A stretch of 39,540 nucleotides of DNA. Origin: Erysipelatoclostridium sp. An173 (GTDB taxonomy: Bacteria > Bacillota_I > Bacilli_A > Erysipelotrichales > Coprobacillaceae). The translations under genes were made by a program, and so were the position numbers. This document shows positions 8,505 to 18,600 of the stretch, piece after piece. The stretch is taken from contig NZ_NFKR01000025.1 of NCBI RefSeq assembly GCF_002160495.1, forward strand, positions 1 to 39,540, given 5' to 3'. Every line of letters starts with the position of its first letter. Position 1 is the stretch's first letter. The notes below the pieces were generated by a model. That model ran no database searches. It saw nothing but the letters and a program-made list of their open reading frames with translations, and was not told the DNA's origin.

Positions 8505-8609
8505 AATGGTTATGATTGTTTTATCACAAAATTATTAGATAACCATTGAATTATATTGTTTTGGTTATAAATCGGTTATATAATATGTTATATGATATAA
8601 TTTTGTGAT
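8505..8609. promoter_or_regulatory. Repeat array upstream of SARP-type regulator gene
   Basis: Several ordered motifs lie in 105 bases. AATGGTTAT (8505) and ATAACCATT (8539) form a perfect 9-bp inverted repeat. GGTTATA repeats directly at 8563 and 8574, exactly 11 bases apart, with a related TGTTATA at 8586. ATCACAAAATTAT (8523) and ATAATTTTGTGAT (8597) form a perfect 13-bp inverted repeat enclosing the direct repeats. An extended -10 element TGATATAAT (8593-8601) follows the direct repeats. SARP proteins are known to bind heptamer direct repeats of 11-bp period next to the -10 box, so autoregulation is plausible. Confidence 0.6.
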
Positions 8610-8622
8610 TGAGGCGGTAAAA

Positions 8623-9783
8623 ATGGTAAAAAAACAAATCCTTAAAGTCAATACCTTTGGTAAGTTAAAAATTTATAATAAAACAAGTGAATTTCCCCAG
8701 GAAAAAAAGCGCAGTGCTCAAGTTGAGTTATTACTTATATATTTGATTTTAAACCGGAATTTAGCGATTAATAATCAACAATTAATAACTTTACTTTGGC
8801 CTAATGGTGATGCTGATAAACCCGAAGGAGCACTTAGAAATCTAGTTTATCGAGTTAGAAAAGAAATGAGAATGTTATTTGACTTTCCCGTTGATTGTAT
8901 TAAAGCTAAAGGGCGGAGTTATTATTGGAACTTAGAAATTAAATGTCAGGTTGATTATGAGCCGATAATCAGGTTAAGTAAAAAAATAAAATTAGAAAAT
9001 GACCCAATTAGAAAATATCAGTTTTGTTTAGAGATGGTTAGTCGTTATCAAGGGGAAATATTACCGGATTTTAATTATAGTAGCTGGGTATTTGAACTTA
9101 ATAAATCTATAAAACAAAAAGTTATTGATGCTATTGATGATACAATAACAGTTTTAAACCAATATAAAATGAATAAAGAAATATTAGATATTTGTAATAA
9201 AAATATTGATGACATGATGTTTTATGAAATTAAACTAAATGCCTATTATAACTGTGGTAATTATAATGAAGCCTTATCTTTTTATCATTGGGTCGTTGAT
9301 TACTACCATAGTAAATATGGTCTAGAAGTAAGTCAAAATTTAAAAATTATTTATAATCTTGTTTTAAATAAACAATCACTTTTATCAATGAATATCGATC
9401 AATTAGATAATTATCTTAATCATGACGATAATAAAAATGCGCTGTATTTAGATTATGATCTTTTTAAAAGCGTTTATCAATATACTTGCAGAATGGTACA
9501 ACAAACGATGCAGCCTCAGGTTTTAGCTTTGCTAACACTAGTAAAAGAAAAAGAAGAGGCCGATATAGAAAAAGGACATCTTCTTTTAAAGCAGGTTATT
9601 AATGAGAATTTAAAAAGCAATGACGTTTTTTCTAAAGTGAATCAATTGCAATTTGCACTTATTTTAAATTGTTCTAATATTGAAAGCGCCAAATTACCAC
9701 TACAAAATATTGATGAAGCTTTTGTAAAGGCAGGTAAAGCTATTGGTTTTAAATTAACAAGTGAATTAAAATTGATAATATAA
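8623..9783 (+). CDS. SARP/BTAD-family transcriptional regulator
   Basis: A 386-residue regulator. The N-terminal part (about 1-95) is an OmpR-like winged helix: LLLIYLILNRN, LITLLWPNGDAD and LRNLVYRVRKEM fit the helices and recognition helix of the SARP family. It is followed by a bacterial transcriptional activation (TPR-like) domain (about 100-245), with Tyr-rich helices, and a less conserved C-terminal helical part. I place the start at ATG 8623 because GAGGCGG (8611-8617) sits at the right distance. A GTG at 8605 in the same frame lacks a ribosome binding site. It follows the pilus-like operon in the same direction and may control it. It is small for the class and has no NB-ARC ATPase domain. 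Confidence 0.82.
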   Translation: MVKKQILKVNTFGKLKIYNKTSEFPQEKKRSAQVELLLIYLILNRNLAINNQQLITLLWPNGDADKPEGALRNLVYRVRKEMRMLFDFPVDCIKAKGRSYYWNLEIKCQVDYEPIIRLSKKIKLENDPIRKYQFCLEMVSRYQGEILPDFNYSSWVFELNKSIKQKVIDAIDDTITVLNQYKMNKEILDICNKNIDDMMFYEIKLNAYYNCGNYNEALSFYHWVVDYYHSKYGLEVSQNLKIIYNLVLNKQSLLSMNIDQLDNYLNHDDNKNALYLDYDLFKSVYQYTCRMVQQTMQPQVLALLTLVKEKEEADIEKGHLLLKQVINENLKSNDVFSKVNQLQFALILNCSNIESAKLPLQNIDEAFVKAGKAIGFKLTSELKLII

Positions 9784-9806
9784 AAAAACGCAAATAGCGT
9801 TTTTTT
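9782..9806. terminator. Bidirectional terminator between convergent genes
   Basis: An A-run followed by CGC, a short AAATA loop, GCG and a T-run form a hairpin usable in both directions. It lies between the stop codons of the SARP-type gene (+) and the CHR gene (-). Confidence 0.85.
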
Positions 9807-10368
9807 AAAGAATATAGCTTAATAAATAAAACTGACTAACATTTAAAATTCCTGCTAAAACCATTACATAGATTGGATTAGCTTTTTTTACTAATAGTAA
9901 ATATATACAAATACCAAAAATAATAATCATTTGTATTTTAATTTGACTAAGATCATTATTATTGAAAAAAGCTGAAATTAAAATAGAAATTCCAGCAGTA
10001 GCGATCAAAGATACAACTGCAGGACGTAAATACTTTAAAATGTTTTGTAATAACTGTAAATGACGATATTTTAAATAAAAATAAGCAATAACTGTAACTA
10101 AAATACATGATGGTAAAATGCAGCCAACAGTAGCTACTATAGCACCAGGAATTCCTGCAATTTTGATGCCAACAAAAGTAGCTGAATTTATTGCGATTGG
10201 TCCAGGAGTCATTTGAGAAATTGTTATTAAATCTGTAAATTCGCTAAAACTTAACCAATGATATAAATCAATTACCTGGTTTTGAATCAAGGGCATTGTG
10301 GCATAACCGCCACCAAAGCTAAAGGTCCCGATTTGAATAAAGCTTAAAAATAATTGCCATAAAATCAT
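9805..10368 (-). CDS. Chromate transporter family (CHR) half protein
   Basis: A 187-residue membrane protein of the CHR family in its short-chain form. It shows the conserved N-terminal FSFGGGYATMP motif and the TPGPIAINSATFVG motif (about residues 55-70), plus about five hydrophobic segments. Short CHR proteins act as pairs, and the partner is encoded directly upstream with a 4-base ATGA overlap. Family members export chromate in some bacteria; in gut Firmicutes the true substrate is unproven. The gene ends at the shared terminator with the SARP-type gene. Confidence 0.92.
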   Translation of the reverse strand: MILWQLFLSFIQIGTFSFGGGYATMPLIQNQVIDLYHWLSFSEFTDLITISQMTPGPIAINSATFVGIKIAGIPGAIVATVGCILPSCILVTVIAYFYLKYRHLQLLQNILKYLRPAVVSLIATAGISILISAFFNNNDLSQIKIQMIIIFGICIYLLLVKKANPIYVMVLAGILNVSQFYLLSYIL

Positions 10369-10934
10369 TGTGGTAACCTTCTTTCTTTATAAAGAGTATA
10401 GAAAAGACCAAAAAGGATACAGCAAATAATAATAAGAATAACACTGACATTAAAAAAGTAATTTGCAATGAATGCAATAACCATTATTATTGCATATAAA
10501 GGATTTTTCTCTTTTAAAATACCTGTAGCCATTTCGATTACTACGGCACATATAACTGCACCAACCCCAGCTTGCATCCCTTCAAGCATTAAGGCAACTA
10601 CTTGATTTTCTTTAAAAGCATTATAAAACAAGGAAATAATTGAGATTATCAAAAATGGTGGGATGATAGTTGCAATAACGCTAATAATTACGCCAGGAAT
10701 TTTAGCAATTTTATACCCAACAACAATTGCTCCATTTACAGCAATTGCTCCAGGTGCTGATTGAGCAATTGCGATTAGATCCAGCATTTCATCTTCATCA
10801 ATCCAATGATATTCTTTAACAAACTTTTTTTGCATCAAAGTTACAATTACATAGCCCCCGCCAAATGTAAAAGCACTAAGATAGAGCGTTGAAAAAAATA
10901 ATGTACTTAATTTTTTAGCTGTGTTATTAGACAT
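10365..10934 (-). CDS. Chromate transporter family (CHR) half protein, first subunit
   Basis: A 189-residue short-chain CHR protein with FTFGGGYVIVTLM near the N-terminus and QSAPGAIAVNGAIVVG around residues 57-72, the paired counterparts of the motifs in the next gene. It has about five membrane segments. The ribosome binding site GGAGGT lies 7 bases from ATG 10934. It is divergent from a LysR-type gene with about 100 bases between them, the usual layout for a LysR regulator controlling its neighbour. Confidence 0.92.
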   Translation of the reverse strand: MSNNTAKKLSTLFFSTLYLSAFTFGGGYVIVTLMQKKFVKEYHWIDEDEMLDLIAIAQSAPGAIAVNGAIVVGYKIAKIPGVIISVIATIIPPFLIISIISLFYNAFKENQVVALMLEGMQAGVGAVICAVVIEMATGILKEKNPLYAIIMVIAFIANYFFNVSVILIIICCILFGLFYTLYKERRLPQ

Positions 10935-11035
10935 ATTAGTACCTCCGAAAATATTATATAGTTAATTGATATATAAGTAAAATAATATTATTATATAATA
11001 TAGATAATAAAATAATTATGTATAGAGGTGTAAAT
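10935..11035. promoter_or_regulatory. Divergent promoter region CHR pair / lysR
   Basis: About 100 bases of extremely AT-rich DNA between divergent genes. TATAAT at 10994-10999 fits a -10 box for the LysR gene. ATATTATATAG/CTATATAATAT-like stretches could be LysR operators, but the composition prevents a firm call. Confidence 0.45.
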
Positions 11036-11935
11036 ATGACGTTAAGACATTTGATGATATTTATTAAAGTATATGAACAAAAAAGTATTACTAAAGCAGC
11101 TAATCAATTACATCTAGCACAACCAGCAGTTAGTCTAGTAATTAAGGAAATTGAAAATCATTATCAAATCACTTTATTTGATCGGATGAATCGAAAAATA
11201 TATCCAACTTTTCATGCTGATCGATTGTATGAATATGCCATTAGTATTGTTGATTTATTTGAACAAATGGAAAAAGAAATGGAAAATTGCAAAGAGAATG
11301 GAGTTATTAAAATTGGTAGCAGTATTACTAATAGTCACTATGTTTTACCCAATGTCATAAAATCTTTACAAGACCATTATCCAGAATTGAAAATAATAAC
11401 TTATGTTAATAATACTAAAGTTTTAGAAAAACAGATTTTAGAAAATAAATTAGATATTGCAATTATCGAATCACAGCCTGAAAGTAATAATGTTATTAAA
11501 ATTCCATTTATGACTGATTATCTAACAGTAATAGCTAGTAAAGACCATCAATTATTAAATAAGAATAATATTGATTTATCTACTTTGGTTAAATATCCTT
11601 TCTTTACAAGAGAAAAAGGTAGTTCTGTTAATACATTATTAAAAAGTGTTTTTCAAACTAAGCAGATTCCAATTAACTTTGCGATGGAAAGTATTAGTAG
11701 TCAAGCTATTATAAAAAATGTTGAATATGGCTTGGGAATTGCTTGTTTGCCATATATGTTAGTAAAATCAGCTTTAAAACAAGGTAGTATTAAAGAAGTT
11801 ATAGTTCCAGATTTACAAATAAAACGACAGTATCATGTTATTTATCATTATCGTAAAAACGTTTCAACGATAATTAATGATTTTATAAATATTTGTATAG
11901 AATTTGGCAAGTATCATCAAGATTTAAAACAGTAG
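11036..11935 (+). CDS. LysR-family transcriptional regulator
   Basis: A 299-residue LysR regulator. The N-terminal winged helix (residues 1-60) contains the classic SITKAANQLHLAQPAVSLVIKEIE pattern in separate pieces. The effector-binding domain (about 85-290) follows. The start is ATG 11036, where AGAGGTG (11024-11030) is correctly spaced and the protein begins MTLRHL as usual for the family; an in-frame ATG at 11018 lacks a ribosome binding site. It is divergent from the CHR transporter pair and probably regulates it; the inducer is unknown. The stop codon lies inside the loop of its own terminator. Confidence 0.9.
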   Translation: MTLRHLMIFIKVYEQKSITKAANQLHLAQPAVSLVIKEIENHYQITLFDRMNRKIYPTFHADRLYEYAISIVDLFEQMEKEMENCKENGVIKIGSSITNSHYVLPNVIKSLQDHYPELKIITYVNNTKVLEKQILENKLDIAIIESQPESNNVIKIPFMTDYLTVIASKDHQLLNKNNIDLSTLVKYPFFTREKGSSVNTLLKSVFQTKQIPINFAMESISSQAIIKNVEYGLGIACLPYMLVKSALKQGSIKEVIVPDLQIKRQYHVIYHYRKNVSTIINDFINICIEFGKYHQDLKQ

Positions 11936-11951
11936 TTTTAAATCTTTTTTT
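11919..11951 (+). terminator. Terminator overlapping end of lysR gene
   Basis: AAGATTTAAAAC and GTTTTAAATCTT form a perfect 12-bp stem with loop AGTA and a following T-run. The stem starts within the last codons, and the stop TAG (11933-11935) is in the loop. Confidence 0.9.
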
Positions 11952-11956
11952 CATTG

Positions 11957-12075
11957 TGGTTATAAATCGGTGATTTTTAAATAAATAATCACAAAATAAT
12001 AACAAATTCAAAACATTATGCTATTATAAAGTTGATTAATTGTTTATAATGAAAAATAATTCGTTTATTTGTGAT
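11957..12075. promoter_or_regulatory. Motifs shared with SARP gene, upstream of XRE regulator
   Basis: TGGTTATAAATCGGT at 11957-11971 is identical to 8562-8576 upstream of the SARP-type gene. It again contains two GGTNAT half-sites 11 bases apart (GGTTAT 11958, GGTGAT 11969). ATCACAAAATAAT at 11988 and ATTTGTGAT at 12067 repeat the flanking inverted-repeat pair seen there. The order of the pieces differs between the two regions, which argues for shared protein-binding sites rather than a copied promoter. Confidence 0.55.
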
Positions 12076-12109
12076 TAATTGGTAAATAAAAATGGTTGAG
12101 GTGATTTAT

Positions 12110-12454
12110 ATGGCAAAAAAAATAACCGAAGTATTAGGAAAAACAATTAGAAAGGAAAGAAAAGAACGTAATCTAACCCAACAGGATTTAGCAGATAAAA
12201 CAGGAATTTCTAGACGGCATATTGCTAATATTGAAAGTGGTAAGATCAATGCTTCTTTTGAGGTTGTACTAGCAATCGTTAAAGAGTTGAATATTTCGTT
12301 AGATAATATAATTTATGCTGATTTAAATGATAATTATAAAATCGAATTACAAAAGATGGCAGTTCAGTTATCTATGTGTCAAGATAATCAAAAACAGATT
12401 GCTTTGAAAACAATTGATTTTATGCTTAGTGAGTTTATAGCTGCTAATCATTAG
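12110..12454 (+). CDS. XRE-family HTH transcriptional regulator
   Basis: A 114-residue protein with a Cro/CI-type helix-turn-helix (about residues 12-68: RKERKERNLTQQDLADKTGI, then RRHIANIESGK) and a short C-terminal helical tail of about 45 residues. The start is ATG 12110 because GAGGTGA (12098-12104) is well spaced; an upstream in-frame ATG at 12092 has none. The gene is monocistronic with a strong terminator. No toxin partner or phage gene is adjacent. The motifs it shares with the SARP gene upstream suggest a common regulatory circuit. Confidence 0.88.
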   Translation: MAKKITEVLGKTIRKERKERNLTQQDLADKTGISRRHIANIESGKINASFEVVLAIVKELNISLDNIIYADLNDNYKIELQKMAVQLSMCQDNQKQIALKTIDFMLSEFIAANH

Positions 12455-12497
12455 TTTTTAGTAAGCTAATTGAAGAAAATTTATTTTAATGATTTAT

Positions 12498-12533
12498 AAA
12501 AGTATTTTAGGTGATTCTAAAATACTTTTTTTG
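12498..12533 (+). terminator. Terminator of XRE gene
   Basis: AAAAGTATTTTAG and CTAAAATACTTTT form a perfect stem around loop GTGATT, followed by T residues. Confidence 0.92.
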
Positions 12534-12605
12534 TGAGTAAAACTTTAGTAACTAAATTATTGTTTTAAACTAAATAAAGAAGTAAAAAACAACTGATATT
12601 TTAGT

Positions 12606-12647
12606 AAAAACATTGACTTTTGATGAATTAAAGGTTAATGTTTTTTT
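12606..12647 (+). terminator. Second terminator-like hairpin before GH84 gene
   Basis: AAAAACATTGACTTT pairs imperfectly with AAAGGTTAATGTTTTT (one bulge, one G/U pair) and is followed by T residues, 48 bases before the GH84 start. It could be a read-through barrier or, if a promoter lies upstream of it, an attenuator. Confidence 0.5.
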
Positions 12648-12694
12648 AGGGCTAATATTATATGATGTAAAATTTTAAGAAAAGGAGGAAACGA

Positions 12695-15600
12695 ATGAAG
12701 GGACGAATTAAAAAAATATCAGTTATTGTAGTTTGTCTAGCGATGATTTTATGTACATTTGCTAATGCTAATGTTGTTAAAGCAACTGATGATGGTTATG
12801 AAATATATCCTAATCCGCAAAGTATAACATATGGCACTGGTGATTTTATCTTAAGAGATAATGTTAATGTTGTATATGAAGATGGTATTGATCAAGATAC
12901 TAAAAATCGTTTACAAGAAGTAACTGATTTAAAAAACTTATCAATTACAACTTCTAATGAAATTAAAGCTAAGACAACTAATATCTTAGTTGGTATTCAT
13001 GGTTCCAATGGTTATGTAGATAAATATGTTCAAGAAAATTGTCAATATTCTAATGGTTTATTTGATAATCTTGATGCGTATTATTTACAAGTTAATGATG
13101 GGACAATTGTTGTTTTAGGAAAAGATAGTGATGCTGCTTTTTATGGTTTGACTACATTATATATGGTAGTGGGACAACTAGATAGTCGAACTATCAAAAA
13201 TTTCACTATTGAAGATTATGCCAATGTTGCTAGCCGTGGTTTTATCGAAGGATATTATGGTAATCCATGGTCAACACAAGATCGTGTTAATTTAATGACT
13301 TGGGGTGGTTATTATAAATTAAATTCTTATTTCTATGCTCCAAAAGATGATCCAAAGCATAATTCAAAATGGCGCGAACTTTATAGCGATGAAGAAATTG
13401 AAAATAAAATAAAACCGTTGGCTGAAGCTGGTAACAAGTCAAAATGTCGGTTTGTTTTTGCATTACATCCATTTATGAATAGCCCAATTAGTTTTACACA
13501 AAGCCAATATAGTAATGATTTAGCAATATTACAAGCTAAATTCGAGCAAGTAATCAAAGCTGGAGTTAGACAAATAGCTATCCTAGCTGATGATGCTGCT
13601 AACTATAATAATACTGGAGATTTAGGTGGTAATAACTATAAAAGATTATTGGAAGATATGACAGCCTGGTTAAAAGAAATGCAGGTTGAATATCCAGATT
13701 TAAAATTAACATTACCATTTTGTCCAGTAGAATATGGTGGTACAGGTCAAGATTATTATCGTGATTTTCCTGATAATGTTCAAATTGTTATGACTGGTGG
13801 AAGAGTATGGGGTGAAGTTTCTAATAATTTCACATCAACATTTACTAATAATGTTGGACGTGGTCCATATATGTGGATTAACTGGCCATGTACTGATAAC
13901 TCTAAAAAACATTTAATCATGGGTGGTTATGAAACATTTTTACAACCAGGTGTTGATCCCCAAAATATCCAAGGTATTGTCTTAAATCCAATGCAACAAT
14001 CTGAGCCTAGTAAAGTAGCGATTTTTGGTAATGCCTGCTATTCATGGAATATTTGGGATTCAAAAGAGGAAGCTAATGCTACCTGGGAAGATTCATTTAA
14101 ATATGTTGATCATAATTCCGCAATTGAAACTGATGCTTCTAATGCTTTAAAAGAGCTATCAAAACATATGATCAATCAGGCGATGGATAGTCGTGTTACA
14201 GCATTAGAGGAATCTGTAGTATTAAAGGAAAAGCTAAATAGTTTTAAAAGTAAATTAGAAAATGGTACTTTAAGTGAAGCTGATATTGATAGTATGATCG
14301 ATGAATTTGAAATTCTACAATCAGCAGCTAAAACTTATCGTTTACAAGCTGGTAACAGTGATATTGCAAATCAAATTGTTTACTGGTTAGATTGCTGGGA
14401 TGATACAACTGAAGCAGCTATCGCTTATTTAAATGGAGTTAAAGCTGTTTTAAATAATGATACTAATGGTATTTTACAATATGAAAGTGCTGGTAAAACG
14501 GCATTTGATCGTTCTAAAACACATGGATTTAATTATGTAGATCACATTGAATATGCAGAAGTAGGGGTTCAACATATTGTGCCATTTATCAACACATTAG
14601 CTACTTATGTATCACAATATGCTCAAACTGCAATGGATCCTGATAAAGTAGTAACTACATTTATTACTAATCGTAGTGACAGTCCAGTAGGTAGCAGCGA
14701 AAATGTATTTGACGGCGATGATGGAACAATGGTTAGCTATCGCAATCCGGTATGGATCTATAAAGGTGATTATGTAGGGGTAAAATACAATAAAAATATT
14801 AAAATTGAAAATATTAGATTTTTATTAGGAAATGGTAAAAACCATTTTGAAGCTTCAAAATTACAATACACAACTGATGGTAAACAATGGCAAGATCTTG
14901 AGCTAGTTGATATGGATAATCAGTTTACCGGTGTTAGAAATCAGTATTTAGAAGTGAATGCCAAAAAAGAAAACTTACCTGAAAATTTTGAAGCAATGGG
15001 AATTAGATTAATTGCAACTGCTGATAATGAGTTAGATGCATACTTGAATGTTCATGAAATCCAAATTAATCAAAAAAGTGATGCTGAAGAAGTAACTGGT
15101 GAATATTCTACAAATCGTGATCGAATGAATGGTACTGCTTTTGATGTTTTATCTGATGGACAAAACGGTAATAGTTCAGATAATGAGGTTTGGTTATCAG
15201 TTGCTTCTGGTAGTGATAAAGATAAATTACCAGCTGGATCATATCTAGCTTATACATTTAACTCAAAACAAAAAATTAGTTCTGTTCATTTTGCTCAAGG
15301 TGGTAGTGCTAGTGGTGATGTAATTAGTGATGGTTCATTACAATACTTAGATGATGAAGGTAACTGGATTACTATTGGTGATGTTACTAACCAGCAAGAA
15401 CAAGTATTTGACTTATCAGATCAAAATATTGAAACTACTGCTTTAAGAATTCATAATGATGCGTTTGCTGGTATCTGGTGGCGTGTAGGTGAATTTAGAG
15501 TAGATGTTCAAGATGATAGTGGAACTACACCTTTAGAATACAATGTAATTAAAACACAACGCTGGAAAGTATATCAGGGACCAGAAAGTAGATTATATGA

Positions 15601-18600
15601 TGGTAATGATAATACTTATGTCTGGTATGATCCTGATGGTGATGGAAATTCAACTGGCGATGACTTTTTAGCTGGTGATTATTTAGGATATGATTTTGGA
15701 AAGGTTGCTACATTAAAGAGTGTTCATATAGTTGTTGGTAATGACAATGGTGATAAACTTGTTAATTATGCAATTGAAACTTCATTAGATAATAATACAT
15801 GGACCGCTATTGATGGCTATGATAACTATAAGGGTAATGCCAGTGGCAAAGATACTATCGATATTAAATTAGACGGTTTAAAAGCTCGTTATATTCGAAT
15901 TAGAAATCTAGCTAATCAAGGTTCTTGGGGTAAATTCAGTGAATTTACAGTTGAAGAGGTTAGTCAATCAGGTAGCAAAGATTACTTATATACAAATCTT
16001 GATAATACATCAATTTTATCTAATTTAGAAGGTAATACTGCTTGGTTAACACCTGGAAATGTAACACTTGCAAAAGATCAATATATTGGAATTGATTTAA
16101 AGAATATCAAACATATTACTAGTATTGAAGCTTTAACGCTTCCAGAAAGTTGTCGTTTAGAAGTATCTAAAAATGGCATTGAATGGAGTAATTTTGATAC
16201 TGCTAGTGATGGACGTTATGTTAGAATTGTTAATCCAAATGATGAAAAAGCAGTATTAGATTTAAGTAAATTCGAAGTAGTATTTGATTATATTGGTGAA
16301 AAAACTGTTACAAGTGATTTTGCTAATCAGCAAACTTCAAACGATATGCGTACTGCCGGAACTGTAAATAATGTCTTTGATGGTGATTTAAGTACAATTG
16401 GAATGATCAATGGCCCTCAAGAACAAGGAAAACATATTACTTTTGATTTAGGACAAACAATTCATTTTGAATCAATTAGATATTATATTACTGAAAGTCA
16501 ATTAAATTATATTCGTGATGCTGATTTTGAAGTATCTGTTGATAATAAGACATGGACAAAAGTTTTACATGTTGGTAAACCAGTCGAAAATGTCTGGGAT
16601 GATACTGTAGCTAAAGATATGCAAGATATAACATTATATCATGATAGCCAAAATCCAGGTTATATGTATGCCCAGGCAACTGATTTGAATGTTGATGGAC
16701 GTTATATAAGAGTTACACCAACATCTACTTATTCACATCGTTGGGTTGGATTTAATGAAATCCAAATCAATGGTGGTGCTTATATTTCTCCTGAATCAAA
16801 TAGAGATATTATTAGTGAAGCAATTGAAGAACCAGGTAAGATTCCTTCAAATATGATTGATAAAGATTATTCTACTTCATACAAATCAACTGCAGCAAAT
16901 AGCTCATTTACTTATTATGTTTCTCAACCGGTTGATTTAAGAACTGTTCGTATTGTTCAAAGTGGAACAATTAGCAATGCTAAAGTTATTGTACATGTAT
17001 ATAGTGAAGGAACTGTAAAAGAAATTAATTTAGGTTCTTTGAATCAGACAATTAGTGAATTTGTAATACCTGAAGGAGTAATGTTTAAAGATATCCAAGT
17101 ATCATGGCAAGATTCAATACCTGAAATTTTAGAAATTGCTATGTATAAAACTGCCGAAGATGCTACTGATGCTAAAGCTGATTTAAAAGCTTTATTAGAT
17201 GAAAATATTGATACATCTAATTGGACATTAGATTCATTACAAAATTATCAAAATGCGTATAATGCTGCAAAAGAAATATATGAAAATGAATATGCTTCAA
17301 AATTTACAGTTGAAACAGCATTAGGGGTATTAAAAACTGCAATTAATAATGGTGAAGAAAAATATACTGATTCTAAATTAAGTGATTTAGTAAATAATGC
17401 TATTTCTAATGATAAAGGATATTATACAACAGTTTCTTATAATGCTTATAATTCAGCAATTTTATCTGCACAAGCTGCATTAGAAAATCCTGATCTTTTA
17501 AGTAAAGAAGATGGTGAACAATTAGTAGCTGCAATTGAAAAAGCTCAATCAGAATTAGTTTATAGTACAGCCTTTAGAGAACAAGCACAATTACTTGTAG
17601 AAGAAGAATTAGTACTTATTGATGATGTTTATTCACCAGAAAGTCTTGAAGCTTATAATCAAGCAAAAGCTGATTTAAAAGAAGCTATTGATAAAGATAA
17701 AGCTGCTTCAAGTCAAGAAGAAAGAGTTTCACCAGAAACTTTTGAAAGTTTAATAAATGCTTATAATGACGCTAAAGCTAAACTGCAAGCTTCAGCAAAA
17801 GCAACATTACAAGTATTGATTGATGAATTTGCAACATATGATGGTGATTTATATGAACAAGAATCATTTGCAGCTTATCAAAAAGCTGTTGAAAAAGCAA
17901 AAGAAATCATTGAAACTGCTACAACTGAAGAAATAGTAGAACAAATTCAAGCTATTCGTGAAGCAAAATCGAACTTGAAAGCTTCTAAAGCAACATTAGA
18001 TGAAGTTATTAAGGATGCTGAAGCAGTTGATAAAAACAAATATACTGAAAAATCTTATAATGATTTAATGAATATTGTTAATGAAGCTAAAAACTTAACA
18101 GATGAAAGTAAGTATACAAAATATATTCAATTAATTACGGATGCTAAAACGGCATTAGTAAATGTTGAAGTATTAAAAACTAGAATTAGTGAAGTAGAAA
18201 AAATTGATGCTACATTATATACAAAAGCAAGCTATCAAAAAGTAAGTGAAACATTAGCTGCTGCTAAACTTTTATTAGTTGATGGTAGTCAAGATGATGT
18301 TGAAACAATGTTAGAATCATTAATTGATGCTGTTAATGGCTTAGAGTTAAGTGGTCAAAAAGAATATGAACAATATTTAAGTAATATTGAATTAAAAGAT
18401 GAAGCTTTATACACTGAAGATAGTTATAAAGTTTATAAAGATGCTTACGATAATTTAGCTAATTTAGGTGATGATGTATCATTAAAAGATTTCACAAATG
18501 CTAAAACAATATTTGAAGAAGCTCAAGAAGCTCTTAAATTTAAAGGTGCCGATTATAGTAAAGTTCAAGAAATATTAGATAGAATACCTGCTGATCTATC

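Noticed and set aside
12092-12109. Upstream ATG as start of the XRE gene
   Set aside because: The ribosome binding site GAGGTGA lies after this ATG and serves ATG 12110.
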